DNA of 64,000 bases from the NCBI RefSeq assembly GCF_009720385.1, contig NZ_WARX01000025.1, forward strand, positions 1 through 64,000, in the 5' to 3' direction. The notes beneath the pieces were generated by a model. That model ran no database searches, was not told the DNA's origin, and saw nothing but the letters and a program-made list of their open reading frames with translations. Source of the stretch: Catellatospora vulcania. GTDB taxonomy: Bacteria; Actinomycetota; Actinomycetes; Mycobacteriales; Micromonosporaceae. Shown here piece after piece: positions 50,795 through 59,119 of this stretch (position 1 is the first letter of the stretch; each line of letters starts with the position of its first letter). A program made the translations under genes and the position numbers.

Positions 50795-52032
50795 TGGCGG
50801 ACCCGGTGATCGAGCCCGCGGTGCCGCCGCCCACCCCGGCGACGGAGCTGAGCACGCCGAAGGAGGCGGTCGGCGGCTGGCTGCAGACGCTGCGCACCGG
50901 CGACATCGGCTCGCTGCCGATCATCATCGGGCTGATCCTCATCGTGATCGTGTTCCAGAGTCTCAACCCGACCTTCCTCAACGCGTTCAACCTGGTCAAC
51001 CTGTGCCTGCAGATCGCCGCGCTGGGCATCATGGCGACCGGCATCACGCTGGTGCTGATGCTCGGCGAGATCGACCTGTCCATCGGCTCCGTGAGCGGCC
51101 TCGCGGCGGCCGTGCTGCTGGTCACCCACGTGAACGACGGCTTCACGCCGCTGCTGGCGGTGCTGGTCGCCGTGCTCGTCGGCACGCTGGTCGGCACGAT
51201 CCAGGGCTCCATCTTCGCCAAGATCGGCGTGCCGTCGTTCATCGTGACGCTGGCCGGCCTGCTCATCTGGCAGGGCGTGCAGCTGCGCGTACTCGGCGAG
51301 CAGGGCACCATCAACCTGCCCCCGGCCGGCACGCTGGTGCGCTGGGCCCAGTTCTCCTTCGTGCCGCGCGGACTGGCCATCGTGCTGGCCGCCCTGGTGC
51401 CCGTGCTCTACCTGCTGTTCAGCCTGCTCACCCGGCGCCGCCGGGCCGCCGCCGAGCTGCCCGTGATCCCGCTGTGGCTGCCGATCGCGGTCGCGGTGAT
51501 CCTGTTCGTGCTGCTCCAGCTCGTCGTCGCGAAGCTCTACCTGGACCGGGGTGTGCCGTGGACCTTCGTGTTCATGGTCCTGGTGGTGATCTTCTTCGAC
51601 TGGCTGCTGCGGCGCACCGCGTACGGGCGCAAGATCTTCGCGGTGGGCGGCAACATCGAGGCGGCCCGCCGCGCCGGCATCAACGTCGACTGGATCCGCA
51701 TCTCGGTGTTCGCGCTGTGCAGCACCCTGGCTGCGGTCAGCGGCGTGGTCGCGGCGATGCGGCTCGGCTTCGCCAACCAGCAGTCCGGCAGCGGCGAGAC
51801 GCTGATCAACGCGATCGCCGCCGCCGTCATCGGCGGCACCAGCCTGTTCGGCGGCCGGACCCGCCGCTACGCCCCGCTGCTCGGCGCACTCGTCATCGGC
51901 TCGATCGCCAACGGCCTCGAACTACTGAGCCTTTCCTCCGACGTACGCCTCATCGTCACCGGCACCGTCCTGCTGGCCGCCGTGGTCATCGACGCCCTGG
52001 TCCAGCGCTCCCGCACCTCCCACGGCCGCTGA
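50794..52032 (+). CDS. Sugar ABC transporter permease (XylH type)
   Basis: The 412-residue permease has about 10-12 TM helices and the BPD_transp_2 marks of xylose/ribose permeases (ATGITLVLMLGEIDLSIGSVSGLAAAV, IFAVGGNIEAARRAGINVDWIR, AAAVIGGTSLFGGRTRRYAPLLGALVIGSIANGLELL). A hydrophobic insertion of about 60 residues (VLYLLFSLLTRRRRAAAELP...) is typical of XylH. It forms the membrane channel with the two preceding gene products. Confidence 0.95.
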   Translation: MADPVIEPAVPPPTPATELSTPKEAVGGWLQTLRTGDIGSLPIIIGLILIVIVFQSLNPTFLNAFNLVNLCLQIAALGIMATGITLVLMLGEIDLSIGSVSGLAAAVLLVTHVNDGFTPLLAVLVAVLVGTLVGTIQGSIFAKIGVPSFIVTLAGLLIWQGVQLRVLGEQGTINLPPAGTLVRWAQFSFVPRGLAIVLAALVPVLYLLFSLLTRRRRAAAELPVIPLWLPIAVAVILFVLLQLVVAKLYLDRGVPWTFVFMVLVVIFFDWLLRRTAYGRKIFAVGGNIEAARRAGINVDWIRISVFALCSTLAAVSGVVAAMRLGFANQQSGSGETLINAIAAAVIGGTSLFGGRTRRYAPLLGALVIGSIANGLELLSLSSDVRLIVTGTVLLAAVVIDALVQRSRTSHGR

Positions 52033-52071
52033 CCCCTCCCCCACACCGCCGCACCCACGCGCATGATCGCG

Positions 52072-52142
52072 ACGATCTTGCGCGAAGTGTTGCCCATATG
52101 ACCGTTGAGCCCGTGTCATACCCACAGTCCGCGCAAGATCGT
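52072..52142. repeat. Long inverted repeat H, behind the sugar transporter operon
   Basis: Perfect 13-bp arms ACGATCTTGCGCG/CGCGCAAGATCGT enclose 45 bases with an inner TATGAC/GTCATA stem. It begins 40 nt after the permease stop. Confidence 0.75.
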
Positions 52143-52165
52143 TCCTGCGGGGGTGGGGTGGGGGG

Positions 52166-52348
52166 TCAGCCCTGGATGGCGGGGTTGAGGTCTGGCGGGG
52201 TGTCGGGGCGGGGGTCGGTTTCGGACTCGGTGCCGGGGACCAGGTCGTCAGGGGCGGGGCGGGTGGGCAGCGCGCCGAAGCGGACGTGGCGGAGGAAGGC
52301 CGACTCCTCGTCGGTGAACTTCTCGCCCGAGTAGAGGCTCTCGGTCAT
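52166..52348 (-). CDS. Small acidic protein coupled to the PP2C-like gene
   Basis: The 60-residue protein has an N-terminal half with a likely short helix (EKFTDEESAFLRHVRFGAL) and a disordered Pro/Asp-rich C-terminal half (RPAPDDLVPGTESETDPRPD). Its ATG overlaps the stop of the PP2C-like gene (ATGA). It may be a regulator or substrate of that phosphatase; nothing in the sequence proves it. Confidence 0.65.
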   Translation of the reverse strand: MTESLYSGEKFTDEESAFLRHVRFGALPTRPAPDDLVPGTESETDPRPDTPPDLNPAIQG

Positions 52349-53157
52349 GGCAGGGGTCCTTCCTCCCGGGTGGTGTCGAACAGGCAGACCGCGGCGGTGG
52401 CGTCGTCGCTGACCTTCTGGCGGGGCCAGCGGGTGCGGTCGGGGTCGGCGCGCTCGGCCGCGCGGGTCGCGGCGATGATGCCGGTCGGGCCCTCGCGGTA
52501 GCCGAGGTCAAGGTAACCACGCCAGTCCAGCAGTCCGTAGTCCGTGACGAGCGGGGCCGCGCCGTCGGAGGCCAGCACCGCGCCGCGTACGCCGGTGACC
52601 GTGCCGGTGAGCGCGTGACCGGCCGCCTCCGGCTCGGTGCGGGCGATCCAGTAGCCGCCCGCGGTGTTGCGCTGGGCCTGCTGGTCGGTGATGAAGCGGG
52701 CCAGGTCGTCGCGGGTGCCGCGGTCGGCGGCGGCGGCGAGGTCGGGCGTCGCCAGCGCCTTCCACGAGTCGTCGATGACGGCGACCGGGCCGTCCGCGGT
52801 GTCCAGCACCACCGGGGAGTCGGCGAGCACGAGATACTCCGCGCCCTGCGGCGTCTGCCGCACGATCGAGACGGTCGAGCCGGGTGAGCCCGGGTGCCGC
52901 AGGTCGCAGCGCGGATGCTCGGCGGCCACCTCCTCCACGGCCAGGGCGAGGCCGTCGGCCAGCGGCGTCGGGCCGTTCAGGCGGCGCAGCAGCCGGGCCC
53001 CGAGGCGGGCCACGTACCAGGCGGTGCCGTGGGCGCATCCGGTCTGCGGGCTCTCGGTCAGCCCGTCGAGCACCACCGCGAGCCGGGGAAACGCCCCCGC
53101 CCAGTCCAGGTTGACCGCGCCCGGCGTGGCCGGTTCGCTGGCGATGCTGACCCGCAT
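52345..53157 (-). CDS. PP2C-family phosphatase-like protein
   Basis: The 270-residue protein keeps several PP2C marks: AVNLDWAGAFPRLAVVLDGLTE with the metal-binding DG, GSTVSIV, VRGAVLASDGAAPLV and the terminal KVSDDATAAVCLFD (DDxT). The first motif lacks the usual GHGG, so the fold is clear but activity is less sure. The ATG has GGAG upstream. It is divergent from a SigE-family sigma factor and could belong to its signalling path, as other PP2C proteins act on anti-anti-sigma factors. Confidence 0.75.
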   Translation of the reverse strand: MRVSIASEPATPGAVNLDWAGAFPRLAVVLDGLTESPQTGCAHGTAWYVARLGARLLRRLNGPTPLADGLALAVEEVAAEHPRCDLRHPGSPGSTVSIVRQTPQGAEYLVLADSPVVLDTADGPVAVIDDSWKALATPDLAAAADRGTRDDLARFITDQQAQRNTAGGYWIARTEPEAAGHALTGTVTGVRGAVLASDGAAPLVTDYGLLDWRGYLDLGYREGPTGIIAATRAAERADPDRTRWPRQKVSDDATAAVCLFDTTREEGPLP

Positions 53158-53290
53158 GTTCCGCTCCGCTCCCGGCCGCGAGGTCGCCGCCGCAGGTCCA
53201 CCCTTCCATGATCGGCCGGCGCGGGCACAGCGGGTGTTACCTCGGGGCACCGCCGGAGCGTCATGGGGGGCATGGGAATGGGGAGAACAC

Positions 53291-53812
53291 ATGGCACCAC
53301 CTGACCTCGAACGCGGCTTCGCCGAGTTCGTCGCGGCCCGGTCCGACGCGCTGCTGCGCAGTGCCTGGCTGCTGACCGGCGACGCCGGCCGGGCGGAGGA
53401 CCTGCTGCAGACCGCGCTGGCCAAGGCCTGGCGGCGCTGGTCGGCGGTCGAGCGCGCCGACAGCCCCGAGGCGTACGTGCGCCGGGTCGTCTTCACCACG
53501 TACGTCTCCTGGTGGCGGCGGCGCTGGCGGGCCGAGACGCCCAGCGGGCAACTGCCGGAACGGCCGAGTCAAGGCGACCTCGCGAGCGCGGTGGCCGCCC
53601 GGGACGCGGTCACCCGGGCGCTGGGCCGCCTGTCGCGGCGGGCGCGGGCGGTCGTGGTGCTGCGCTACGTCGAGGACCGTCCGGTGGCCGAGGTCGCCGA
53701 ACTGCTCGGCAGCACCCCGGGCGCGGTGAAGGTGCTGGCGTCGCGGGCGCTGGCCGCACTGCGCGCGGACCCGGATCTGTTGTCCCTCGTGCCGGAAGGA
53801 GCACCAGCATGA
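53291..53812 (+). CDS. SigE-family ECF RNA polymerase sigma factor
   Basis: The 173-residue protein has sigma region 2 (FAEFVAARSDALLRSAWLLTGDAGRAEDLLQTALAKAWRRW, YVRRVVFTTYVSWWRRRW) and region 4 (LGRLSRRARAVVVLRYVEDRPVAEVAELLGSTPGAVKVLASRALAAL), typical of the actinobacterial SigE-family ECF group. The ATG follows GGGGAG. The next gene overlaps by ATGA and encodes a membrane protein, the usual place of an anti-sigma partner. Confidence 0.95.
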   Translation: MAPPDLERGFAEFVAARSDALLRSAWLLTGDAGRAEDLLQTALAKAWRRWSAVERADSPEAYVRRVVFTTYVSWWRRRWRAETPSGQLPERPSQGDLASAVAARDAVTRALGRLSRRARAVVVLRYVEDRPVAEVAELLGSTPGAVKVLASRALAALRADPDLLSLVPEGAPA

Positions 53813-54660
53813 CCGAACAGGACATTCGCCGGATCGTCCTCGACGCGGTGCCGCCGCTGCCGCCGCCGCCCGACCGGCTGGCAGCCGTGCTGCGCCGGGC
53901 CCGGCAGCAGCGGGTACGCCGCGCGTCGGTGACCGCCGCGTTCGCCGTCACCCTGGTCGCCGCCGCCTCGGGCCTGGTGCTCGCGGGACCGGGCGGCTCG
54001 CCGCTCGGCGTCGCGTCGTCCGGCGCCCCGTCGGCCCCTTCGCCGTCGCCGTCCGCGCTCGTCTCGGCGTCGGCCGCGGTCTCGCCGTCGGCGTTCCCGT
54101 CCCCGTCGCCCTCCAACCACGCGTCGCCGTCACCGGCGGCACCGAGGACCCTGGAGGAACGCCTGGCAGCGGCAGTCCGTGACGCGTTGCAGCGGGCCGC
54201 GACCGGTGCACAGCTCGCCGGTGACCTGCGTTTCCAGGAGTCGTTCACGGACAACGGCGAGGTCGGAGCCATCCAGCTGATCACCGCCGCGGGCCGGACC
54301 GGCACGATCACGGTCGCCGCACGCCATGGCGACGGCAAGGAGACCTGTGCCAGCGAGGTGGCCGCCGCCTGTACGCAGTCGACGGGGCCGGGCGGCGAGC
54401 GCATCCTGTCCGTGCCCGCCACCGGCGACGGCAGCAGCGACGGCAAGCCGAACCGGGCGCTCGTCGTGATCGTCGTCCGGCCGGCCGAGAAGCTGCTGGT
54501 GACGGTGATCGTCGACAACGCCACCGAGATCACCAAGTTCCCCAGCGCCACGGAGTACGGCATGGAGAGCACCGGCTACACCGGGCAGTTGCCGCCGCTC
54601 ACCCTGGCCCAGGCGAAGAAGATCGCGCTGGACCTGGCGGCGAAGGTCGAGCTGCCGTGA
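53809..54660 (+). CDS. Single-pass membrane protein, probable anti-sigma partner
   Basis: The 283-residue protein has a short cytosolic N-terminus (IRRIVLDAVPPLPPPPDRLAAVLRRARQQR), one TM helix (VTAAFAVTLVAAASGLVLAG), a long Ser/Pro-rich stalk and an extracellular alpha/beta domain of about 150 residues (LEERLAAAVRDALQRA... NRALVVIVVRPAEKLLVTVIVD). The start has GGAAGGAG and overlaps the sigma gene stop. Such proteins following SigE-family genes usually sequester the sigma factor, but no zinc-binding anti-sigma motif is seen. Confidence 0.85.
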   Translation: MTEQDIRRIVLDAVPPLPPPPDRLAAVLRRARQQRVRRASVTAAFAVTLVAAASGLVLAGPGGSPLGVASSGAPSAPSPSPSALVSASAAVSPSAFPSPSPSNHASPSPAAPRTLEERLAAAVRDALQRAATGAQLAGDLRFQESFTDNGEVGAIQLITAAGRTGTITVAARHGDGKETCASEVAAACTQSTGPGGERILSVPATGDGSSDGKPNRALVVIVVRPAEKLLVTVIVDNATEITKFPSATEYGMESTGYTGQLPPLTLAQAKKIALDLAAKVELP

Positions 54661-54720
54661 CCGTCGGTGCGGTCGGCGGCGCGCCGTCGGCCGCACCGGC
54701 GGACCACCCCGGCGGCCGAG

Positions 54721-55590
54721 CTAGTTGTTCACGGGCGCGGCCGCGCGCCCCCGGCCGACACCCAGCAGCACCACCAGCAGGCCGACCACGACGATCATCG
54801 AGATCAGCATCACGGCGTACATCGCGGCGGGGAACATGCCCGCGCCGGGGACCTGGCAGGCGCCGTACGACAGCAGCCCGCCGCCCGCCGCCGTGCCCGC
54901 CGTCAGCCTGATGTCGTACCCCCGCCACATCCGCCGGACCGCCATCATGAGCACGCCCGCGACGCCCAGCATGGCGGCCACGAGCAGAGCCACGATCCAC
55001 GAAGGGTCGGCCGGCGGCGGCTCGGAGGCCAGGCGCGGCGGCTCCTCGAAATACCAGCCCTCGCCGCCTCTGGGCAGGCCCAGCCGGTGCCAGATCCCCT
55101 TGACGGAACGGTAGAGCAGACCGTCGCGGCCGTTGGCCACGAAGACCACGTGACCGCCGGTCACCTCGCGCACCACGATCGACGTCGACGACAGGTGCCC
55201 GGCCCGCTCGCCGACCAACGCATAGTCTGCGGCGAGCTGCTGGTAGTCGGCGCCGGCGATCTCCCATGCGGTGGTCCAGCCGATGTCGTCGCCGCCCGAC
55301 TCGACCCGCAGCAGTCCGGGCACCACGCGGTAGCACACCTGCTCCGCGCAGCCCGAGGTGCGCGCGGGCATCAGGAAGTGCCGCTCGCTCGGCCCCAGCA
55401 GGCGCCCGTCCTGGTCGATGTCCCAGAGGCCGCCGCGATCCGGCACGCTGCTGTCCACCCGCACGGTGACGGCGCCGGAGCCGCCCTCGTCGACCTCGGT
55501 CACCAGGTAGGTCGCCGGCACGGTCGACCGCCCGCAGGCCGCCAGCACGCCCACCAGCAGCAGCGTCGCTGCCAGCCGTCCCCATCGCAT
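54721..55590 (-). CDS. Lipoprotein with C-terminal TM helices, unknown
   Basis: A lipoprotein signal (AATLLLVGVLAAC) precedes an extracytoplasmic beta-rich domain of about 165 residues with a Cys pair (SGCAEQVCYRVV). Three hydrophobic helices end the protein (IVALLVAAMLGVAGVLMMAVRRMW, AAGGGLLSYGACQVPGAGMF, YAVMLISMIVVVGLLVVLLGV). I do not recognise the family. It stands alone between the sigma unit and the second two-component system. Confidence 0.75.
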   Translation of the reverse strand: MRWGRLAATLLLVGVLAACGRSTVPATYLVTEVDEGGSGAVTVRVDSSVPDRGGLWDIDQDGRLLGPSERHFLMPARTSGCAEQVCYRVVPGLLRVESGGDDIGWTTAWEIAGADYQQLAADYALVGERAGHLSSTSIVVREVTGGHVVFVANGRDGLLYRSVKGIWHRLGLPRGGEGWYFEEPPRLASEPPPADPSWIVALLVAAMLGVAGVLMMAVRRMWRGYDIRLTAGTAAGGGLLSYGACQVPGAGMFPAAMYAVMLISMIVVVGLLVVLLGVGRGRAAAPVNN

Positions 55591-55679
55591 GGCGTCACTG
55601 TGCGGCCGGTCCAGCGTCGCGGCAACACCGCGCAGGTATCGAACCGGAAACGATCCACCGCCGGTGGAGCGGCCCGGCC

Positions 55680-56300
55680 TCAGCGGATGACGCCGCGCCG
55701 CCGCCCCTCGGCGGTCGCCGCCGTACGGTTGTCGACGCCGAGCTTGGCGAAGACCTGGACCAGGTGCGACTTGACGGTGGCCTCGCTGATGAACAGCCGG
55801 CGGGCGATCGCGGAGTTGGAGTGGCCGCCCGCGACCAGTTGCAGCACCTGGGCCTCGCGCGGAGTCAGGCTGATGCCTGGGGCGCGCTCGCGGGACACCA
55901 GCCGCGTCGCCACCGACGGGGCCAGCACCGTCTCCCCCGCCGCCGCGGCCCGCAGCCCTCGCAGCAGGTCGGCGGGTTCGGCGTCCTTGAGCAGGTAGCC
56001 GATCGCCCCCGCCTCGATCCCCCGCAGGATGTCGGCGTCACTGTCGTACGTGGTCAGGATCAGCACGCGGGGCGGTTCGGGCAGCTCACGCACCCGAGCG
56101 GTGGCCGCCGCGCCGTCGATGCCGGGGCCCAGCTGCAGGTCCATCAGCACCACGTCGGGACGCAGCTCGCGGGCCAGCCGCACCGCCTCGTCGCCGCCGG
56201 ACGCCTCGCCGACCACGCAGAGCCCGGGGTCGGCCTCCAGCGTCGCGCGCAACCCGGCCCGCACGATGGGGTGGTCGTCCACCAGCAGCACGCTGATCAC
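55680..56300 (-). CDS. NarL/LuxR-family response regulator
   Basis: The 206-residue protein has a receiver (VLLVDDHPIVRAGL, phospho-Asp in DVVLMDLQLGPGIDG, Lys in GYLLKDAE) and a LuxR HTH (LTPREAQVLQLVAGGHSNSAIARRLFISEATVKSHLVQVFAKLG). Its GTG start overlaps the kinase stop as GTGA. It is the partner of the kinase encoded upstream. Target genes are unknown. Confidence 0.95.
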   Translation of the reverse strand: MISVLLVDDHPIVRAGLRATLEADPGLCVVGEASGGDEAVRLARELRPDVVLMDLQLGPGIDGAAATARVRELPEPPRVLILTTYDSDADILRGIEAGAIGYLLKDAEPADLLRGLRAAAAGETVLAPSVATRLVSRERAPGISLTPREAQVLQLVAGGHSNSAIARRLFISEATVKSHLVQVFAKLGVDNRTAATAEGRRRGVIR

Positions 56301-57481
56301 GACCGGGCCTCCCGCTGGACCGGCAGCGGCACCGTGGCGCTGATGGCGGTGCCCTCCCCGGGTGTGGACTCCACGACCAGCGCGCCGCCCACCTCGGCGA
56401 GCCGGCTGTTCATCGCCGACAGGCCGAGGCCGGTGCCCGAGGACGGGGAGGCGGCCGGGTCGCTCGGGTCGAAGCCGACGCCGTCGTCGGCGACGTCGAC
56501 GCGTACCGCGGCGGGCTGGAAGGCGAGGGTGACCACGACGGTGGCCGCGCGGGCGTGTGCCCGCACGTTGGCCAGCGCGGCCTGGGTGACCCGCAGCAGC
56601 GCCACGGCCACCGGCGTCGGCAGCGGCCCGGTCTCGCCGTCGACCACGAAGCGGGCCTCGACGCCGAAGTGCCGGGCGTCGGCGACGGCCCGTTCGAGGG
56701 CCTCGGGCAGCGAGCGGCCGGTCAGCTCGGCCGGGGCCAGCGCGCGTACCAGCCGGCGGGTGTCCTCCAGCGCGCCCCGGGCCGCATGCTCGGCGATCTC
56801 CAGTTGCGGGCCGGCGTCGGCGGCGTCGCGGGCCGAGCGCAGCAGCAGGATGATGCTGGACAGGTTCTGCGCGACGGTGTCGTGGATCTCCCGGGCGAGG
56901 CGCTCGCGTTCGGCGAGGATGCCCTCGCGGCGTTCGGTGGCGGCCAGCCGTTCCTGCGCGGCGGTCAGCTCGCTGACCAGTTCGGCGCGGGCCTCGCTCT
57001 CCCGGCGCAGCCGCCGGTAGACGGCGGTGATCACGATGGCGACGGCGGCTCCGAAGACCGGGCCGAGCACGGTGCCGGAGTCCAGGCCGCCGCGGTGTGC
57101 GCCCGCCGCGGCGACGGCGATCGCGGTGAGCGCGGCCGTGCCGGGCAGGCCGGCGCGGGGCGGCAGCAGTTGCAGGCAGAGCAGGTACAGCGCGAACGCG
57201 AGCCAGACGAAGGACAGCGACAGCGCGAGCAGCACGATCCAGCCGGCCGTCAGCACGACCAGCCACAGCAGCGCCATGCGGACTCCGGCGGCGCGGCGCG
57301 ACAGCGCCATGCCCACGGCGTACCACGCGGCGACCGCGACCGTCGTGAGCAGCACCGCCGCGCGGTGCCCGCCGTCGGCCCACGCCTCGCCCGCGCCGAT
57401 CGCCAGCAGCGCGGCGAAGAGCACGTGCTCGGCGCGGCGCAGCAGCGTCAGCGCGTCCTGCCCGCGTCCCGCCCTGCTCAT
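56297..57481 (-). CDS. Sensor histidine kinase (HisKA_3 type)
   Basis: The 394-residue kinase has five or six N-terminal TM helices without a large loop, a coiled linker (ESEARAELVSELTAAQERLAATERREG) and the HisKA_3 motif ERERLAREIHDTVAQNLSSIIL with the phospho-His. The ATPase domain ends in GTGLGLSAMNSRLAEVGG. The ATG at 57481 is favoured; upstream codons add only a basic stretch. A hairpin at 57548-57576 separates it from the small peptide gene upstream, so it has its own promoter in the 66 bases between. Confidence 0.93.
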   Translation of the reverse strand: MSRAGRGQDALTLLRRAEHVLFAALLAIGAGEAWADGGHRAAVLLTTVAVAAWYAVGMALSRRAAGVRMALLWLVVLTAGWIVLLALSLSFVWLAFALYLLCLQLLPPRAGLPGTAALTAIAVAAAGAHRGGLDSGTVLGPVFGAAVAIVITAVYRRLRRESEARAELVSELTAAQERLAATERREGILAERERLAREIHDTVAQNLSSIILLLRSARDAADAGPQLEIAEHAARGALEDTRRLVRALAPAELTGRSLPEALERAVADARHFGVEARFVVDGETGPLPTPVAVALLRVTQAALANVRAHARAATVVVTLAFQPAAVRVDVADDGVGFDPSDPAASPSSGTGLGLSAMNSRLAEVGGALVVESTPGEGTAISATVPLPVQREARS

Positions 57482-57547
57482 GGCGTCAGAGCGTAGCCGC
57501 CGCACGGCGCGGTATGCCGCGGCCGCCAGGGGCAGCGGCCGCGGGGG

Positions 57548-57576
57548 CCGGGGCGCGGCGCGAAGCCGCGCCCCGG
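57548..57576 (-). terminator. Strong hairpin behind the repeat-peptide gene
   Basis: CCGGGGCGCGGC and GCCGCGCCCCGG form a perfect 12-bp stem with loop GCGAA. It lies 13 nt behind the stop of the tiny gene at 57590 and before the kinase start, so it gives the tiny gene its own transcript end. Confidence 0.75.
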
Positions 57577-57589
57577 TTCATAGGGCGGG

Positions 57590-57676
57590 TCAGGCGACCA
57601 CGCCGTCAACCTCACGCTTGGCAACCTCGCGCTTGGCAACCTCGCGCGCGGCAACCTCCTTCTTCGCAACCTCCAT
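57590..57676 (-). CDS. 28-residue tandem-repeat peptide
   Basis: The frame encodes M followed by pentads EVAKK, EVAAR, EVAKR, EVAKR and the ending EVDGVVA. The DNA shows matching 15-bp tandem repeats. A near-ideal ribosome site (GAGGAGGAGGTG) stands 4 bases before the ATG. A promoter-like pair (57771-57799) lies upstream and a strong hairpin follows the stop, so the gene looks like a complete transcription unit. The peptide would be a charged helix with Val in every fifth place. It has no Cys, Ser or Thr for common RiPP crosslinks. It is divergent from the Hmo/HpgT-like genes. The function is unknown. Confidence 0.65.
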   Translation of the reverse strand: MEVAKKEVAAREVAKREVAKREVDGVVA

Positions 57677-58015
57677 GATCCACCTCCTCCTCGGGCCTTG
57701 AAGGGCGCGGCACAGCGCGCTCCGATGTCTGCATGGTCTGTCACCGGAGCGTTCTAGTGGCGCGTTAGGGACTGTAGCGATTGTTGACTCAGCAGTGAAG
57801 TCCCTCAATATTGATCTTCTGAAAACTCGTCGTGAACTGTCCCAATAGACGGCAATGAGTGTCACTGTGCCGACACATCACGGGTGGCACCTATTGAAAT
57901 CGGTACCTAAATCATTCTTACGACAATCACTTCAATAATGATCACCGGGTATTGTGCGCCGTCGATCGGCTCCTTTAGCGTGGGCCGCGGACGGGTACGA
58001 AGCTGTGGAGGTCCG
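57677..58015. promoter_or_regulatory. Divergent control region between peptide gene and Hmo-like gene
   Basis: About 340 bases, AT-rich for this genome between 57770 and 57950. On the minus strand TTCACT (57794-57799) and TACAGT (57771-57776) with a 17-bp spacer form a good promoter for the peptide gene. Its leader can fold through CGCTCCG/CGGAGCG (57718-57724 and 57745-57751). I could not pick out the oppositely directed promoter with confidence. Confidence 0.5.
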
Positions 58016-59104
58016 TTGCCGATCCTGCGCACCGACGACTACCGCGCCCTCGCCCAACCCCGGCTGCCCGCGGACGTCTGGGACTACCTCGACGGCGGCA
58101 GCGGCGCGGAGCTCACCCTGCACGCCAACCGCCGCCTGTTCGACCGCGCCGAGCTGCGGCCCCGGGTGCTCGTCGACGTCTCGGTCTGCGACACCGCCGG
58201 CAAGCTGCTCGGCGACGCGCTGACCACACCGGTCGGGATCGCGCCTACGGCGTACCACCGGCTGGCCCATCCCGACGGCGAGGTCGCCACGGCCCGCGGC
58301 GCGAACGGCGCACTGTTCGTGGTGAGCATCTTCGCCAGCCGCAGCCTGGAGGACATCGCCGCGGCGGCGACCGGCCCGCTCTGGCTCCAGCTGTACTGGC
58401 TGCGCCGCCGCGCCGTACTCGCCGAGCTGGCCCGGCGCGCCCAGGACGCCGGTTACCGGGCACTCGTGCTGACCGTCGACGCGCCGCGCATCGGGCAGCG
58501 GCTGCGCGACGCGCGCAACGGCTTCGCCGTCGACCCCGGCATCCGCGCGGTCAATCTCGACGACGCGATCATGGCGGCCACGCACGAGCGCCACCAGGGC
58601 GAGTCGGCGATCGCCGCGCACGCGGCGCAGACCTTCGACCAGACCGTCACCTGGGCCGACCTGGCCTGGCTGCGCGGCCTCACCGACCTGCCGCTGGTGC
58701 TCAAGGGCGTGCTCACCGCCGCCGACGCCGACCGCGCCGTCGAGCACGGCGCCGACGCGATCATCGTGTCCAACCACGGCGGACGCCAGCTCGACGGGGC
58801 GGTGCCCGCGCTGCGCGCGCTGCCCGAGGTGGTCGCGGCCGTCGCGGGCCGCTGCCCGGTGCTGCTCGACGGGGGCGTACGCCACGGCCGCGACGTCTTC
58901 GTCGCCTTGGCCCTCGGCGCGAGCGCGGTGCTCGTCGGCCGCCCCGCGCTGTGGGCGCTCACCGTCGACGGCGCGGACGGCGTGACCAGGCTGCTGACCA
59001 TGCTCACCGGCGAGCTGGAGCACACGATGGCGCTGGCCGGGCGGCCGCGCCTGGCCGACATCGGCCGGGACGCGGTGCTGCTGCCCGACCGCCGCGACGC
59101 CTGA
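58016..59104 (+). CDS. FMN-dependent alpha-hydroxy acid oxidase (Hmo-like)
   Basis: The 362-residue enzyme has the family fold from LRTDDYRALAQPRLPADVWDYLDGGSG, FMN contacts APTAYHRLAHPDGE and LWLQLYW, LVLTVDAPRIGQRLRD, catalytic SNHGGRQLDG (His-Gly-Gly-Arg) and the phosphate loop LLDGGVRHGRDVF...GASAVLVGRP. The TTG start follows GGAGGTCCG; an upstream ATG at 57938 has no site. Length and sequence style match 4-hydroxymandelate oxidases as well as lactate oxidases. The next gene is HpgT-like, which favours a mandelate-type substrate, oxidised to an aryl-glyoxylate. Confidence 0.85.
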   Translation: MPILRTDDYRALAQPRLPADVWDYLDGGSGAELTLHANRRLFDRAELRPRVLVDVSVCDTAGKLLGDALTTPVGIAPTAYHRLAHPDGEVATARGANGALFVVSIFASRSLEDIAAAATGPLWLQLYWLRRRAVLAELARRAQDAGYRALVLTVDAPRIGQRLRDARNGFAVDPGIRAVNLDDAIMAATHERHQGESAIAAHAAQTFDQTVTWADLAWLRGLTDLPLVLKGVLTAADADRAVEHGADAIIVSNHGGRQLDGAVPALRALPEVVAAVAGRCPVLLDGGVRHGRDVFVALALGASAVLVGRPALWALTVDGADGVTRLLTMLTGELEHTMALAGRPRLADIGRDAVLLPDRRDA

Positions 59105-59119
59105 ACGGAGCGGATCATC

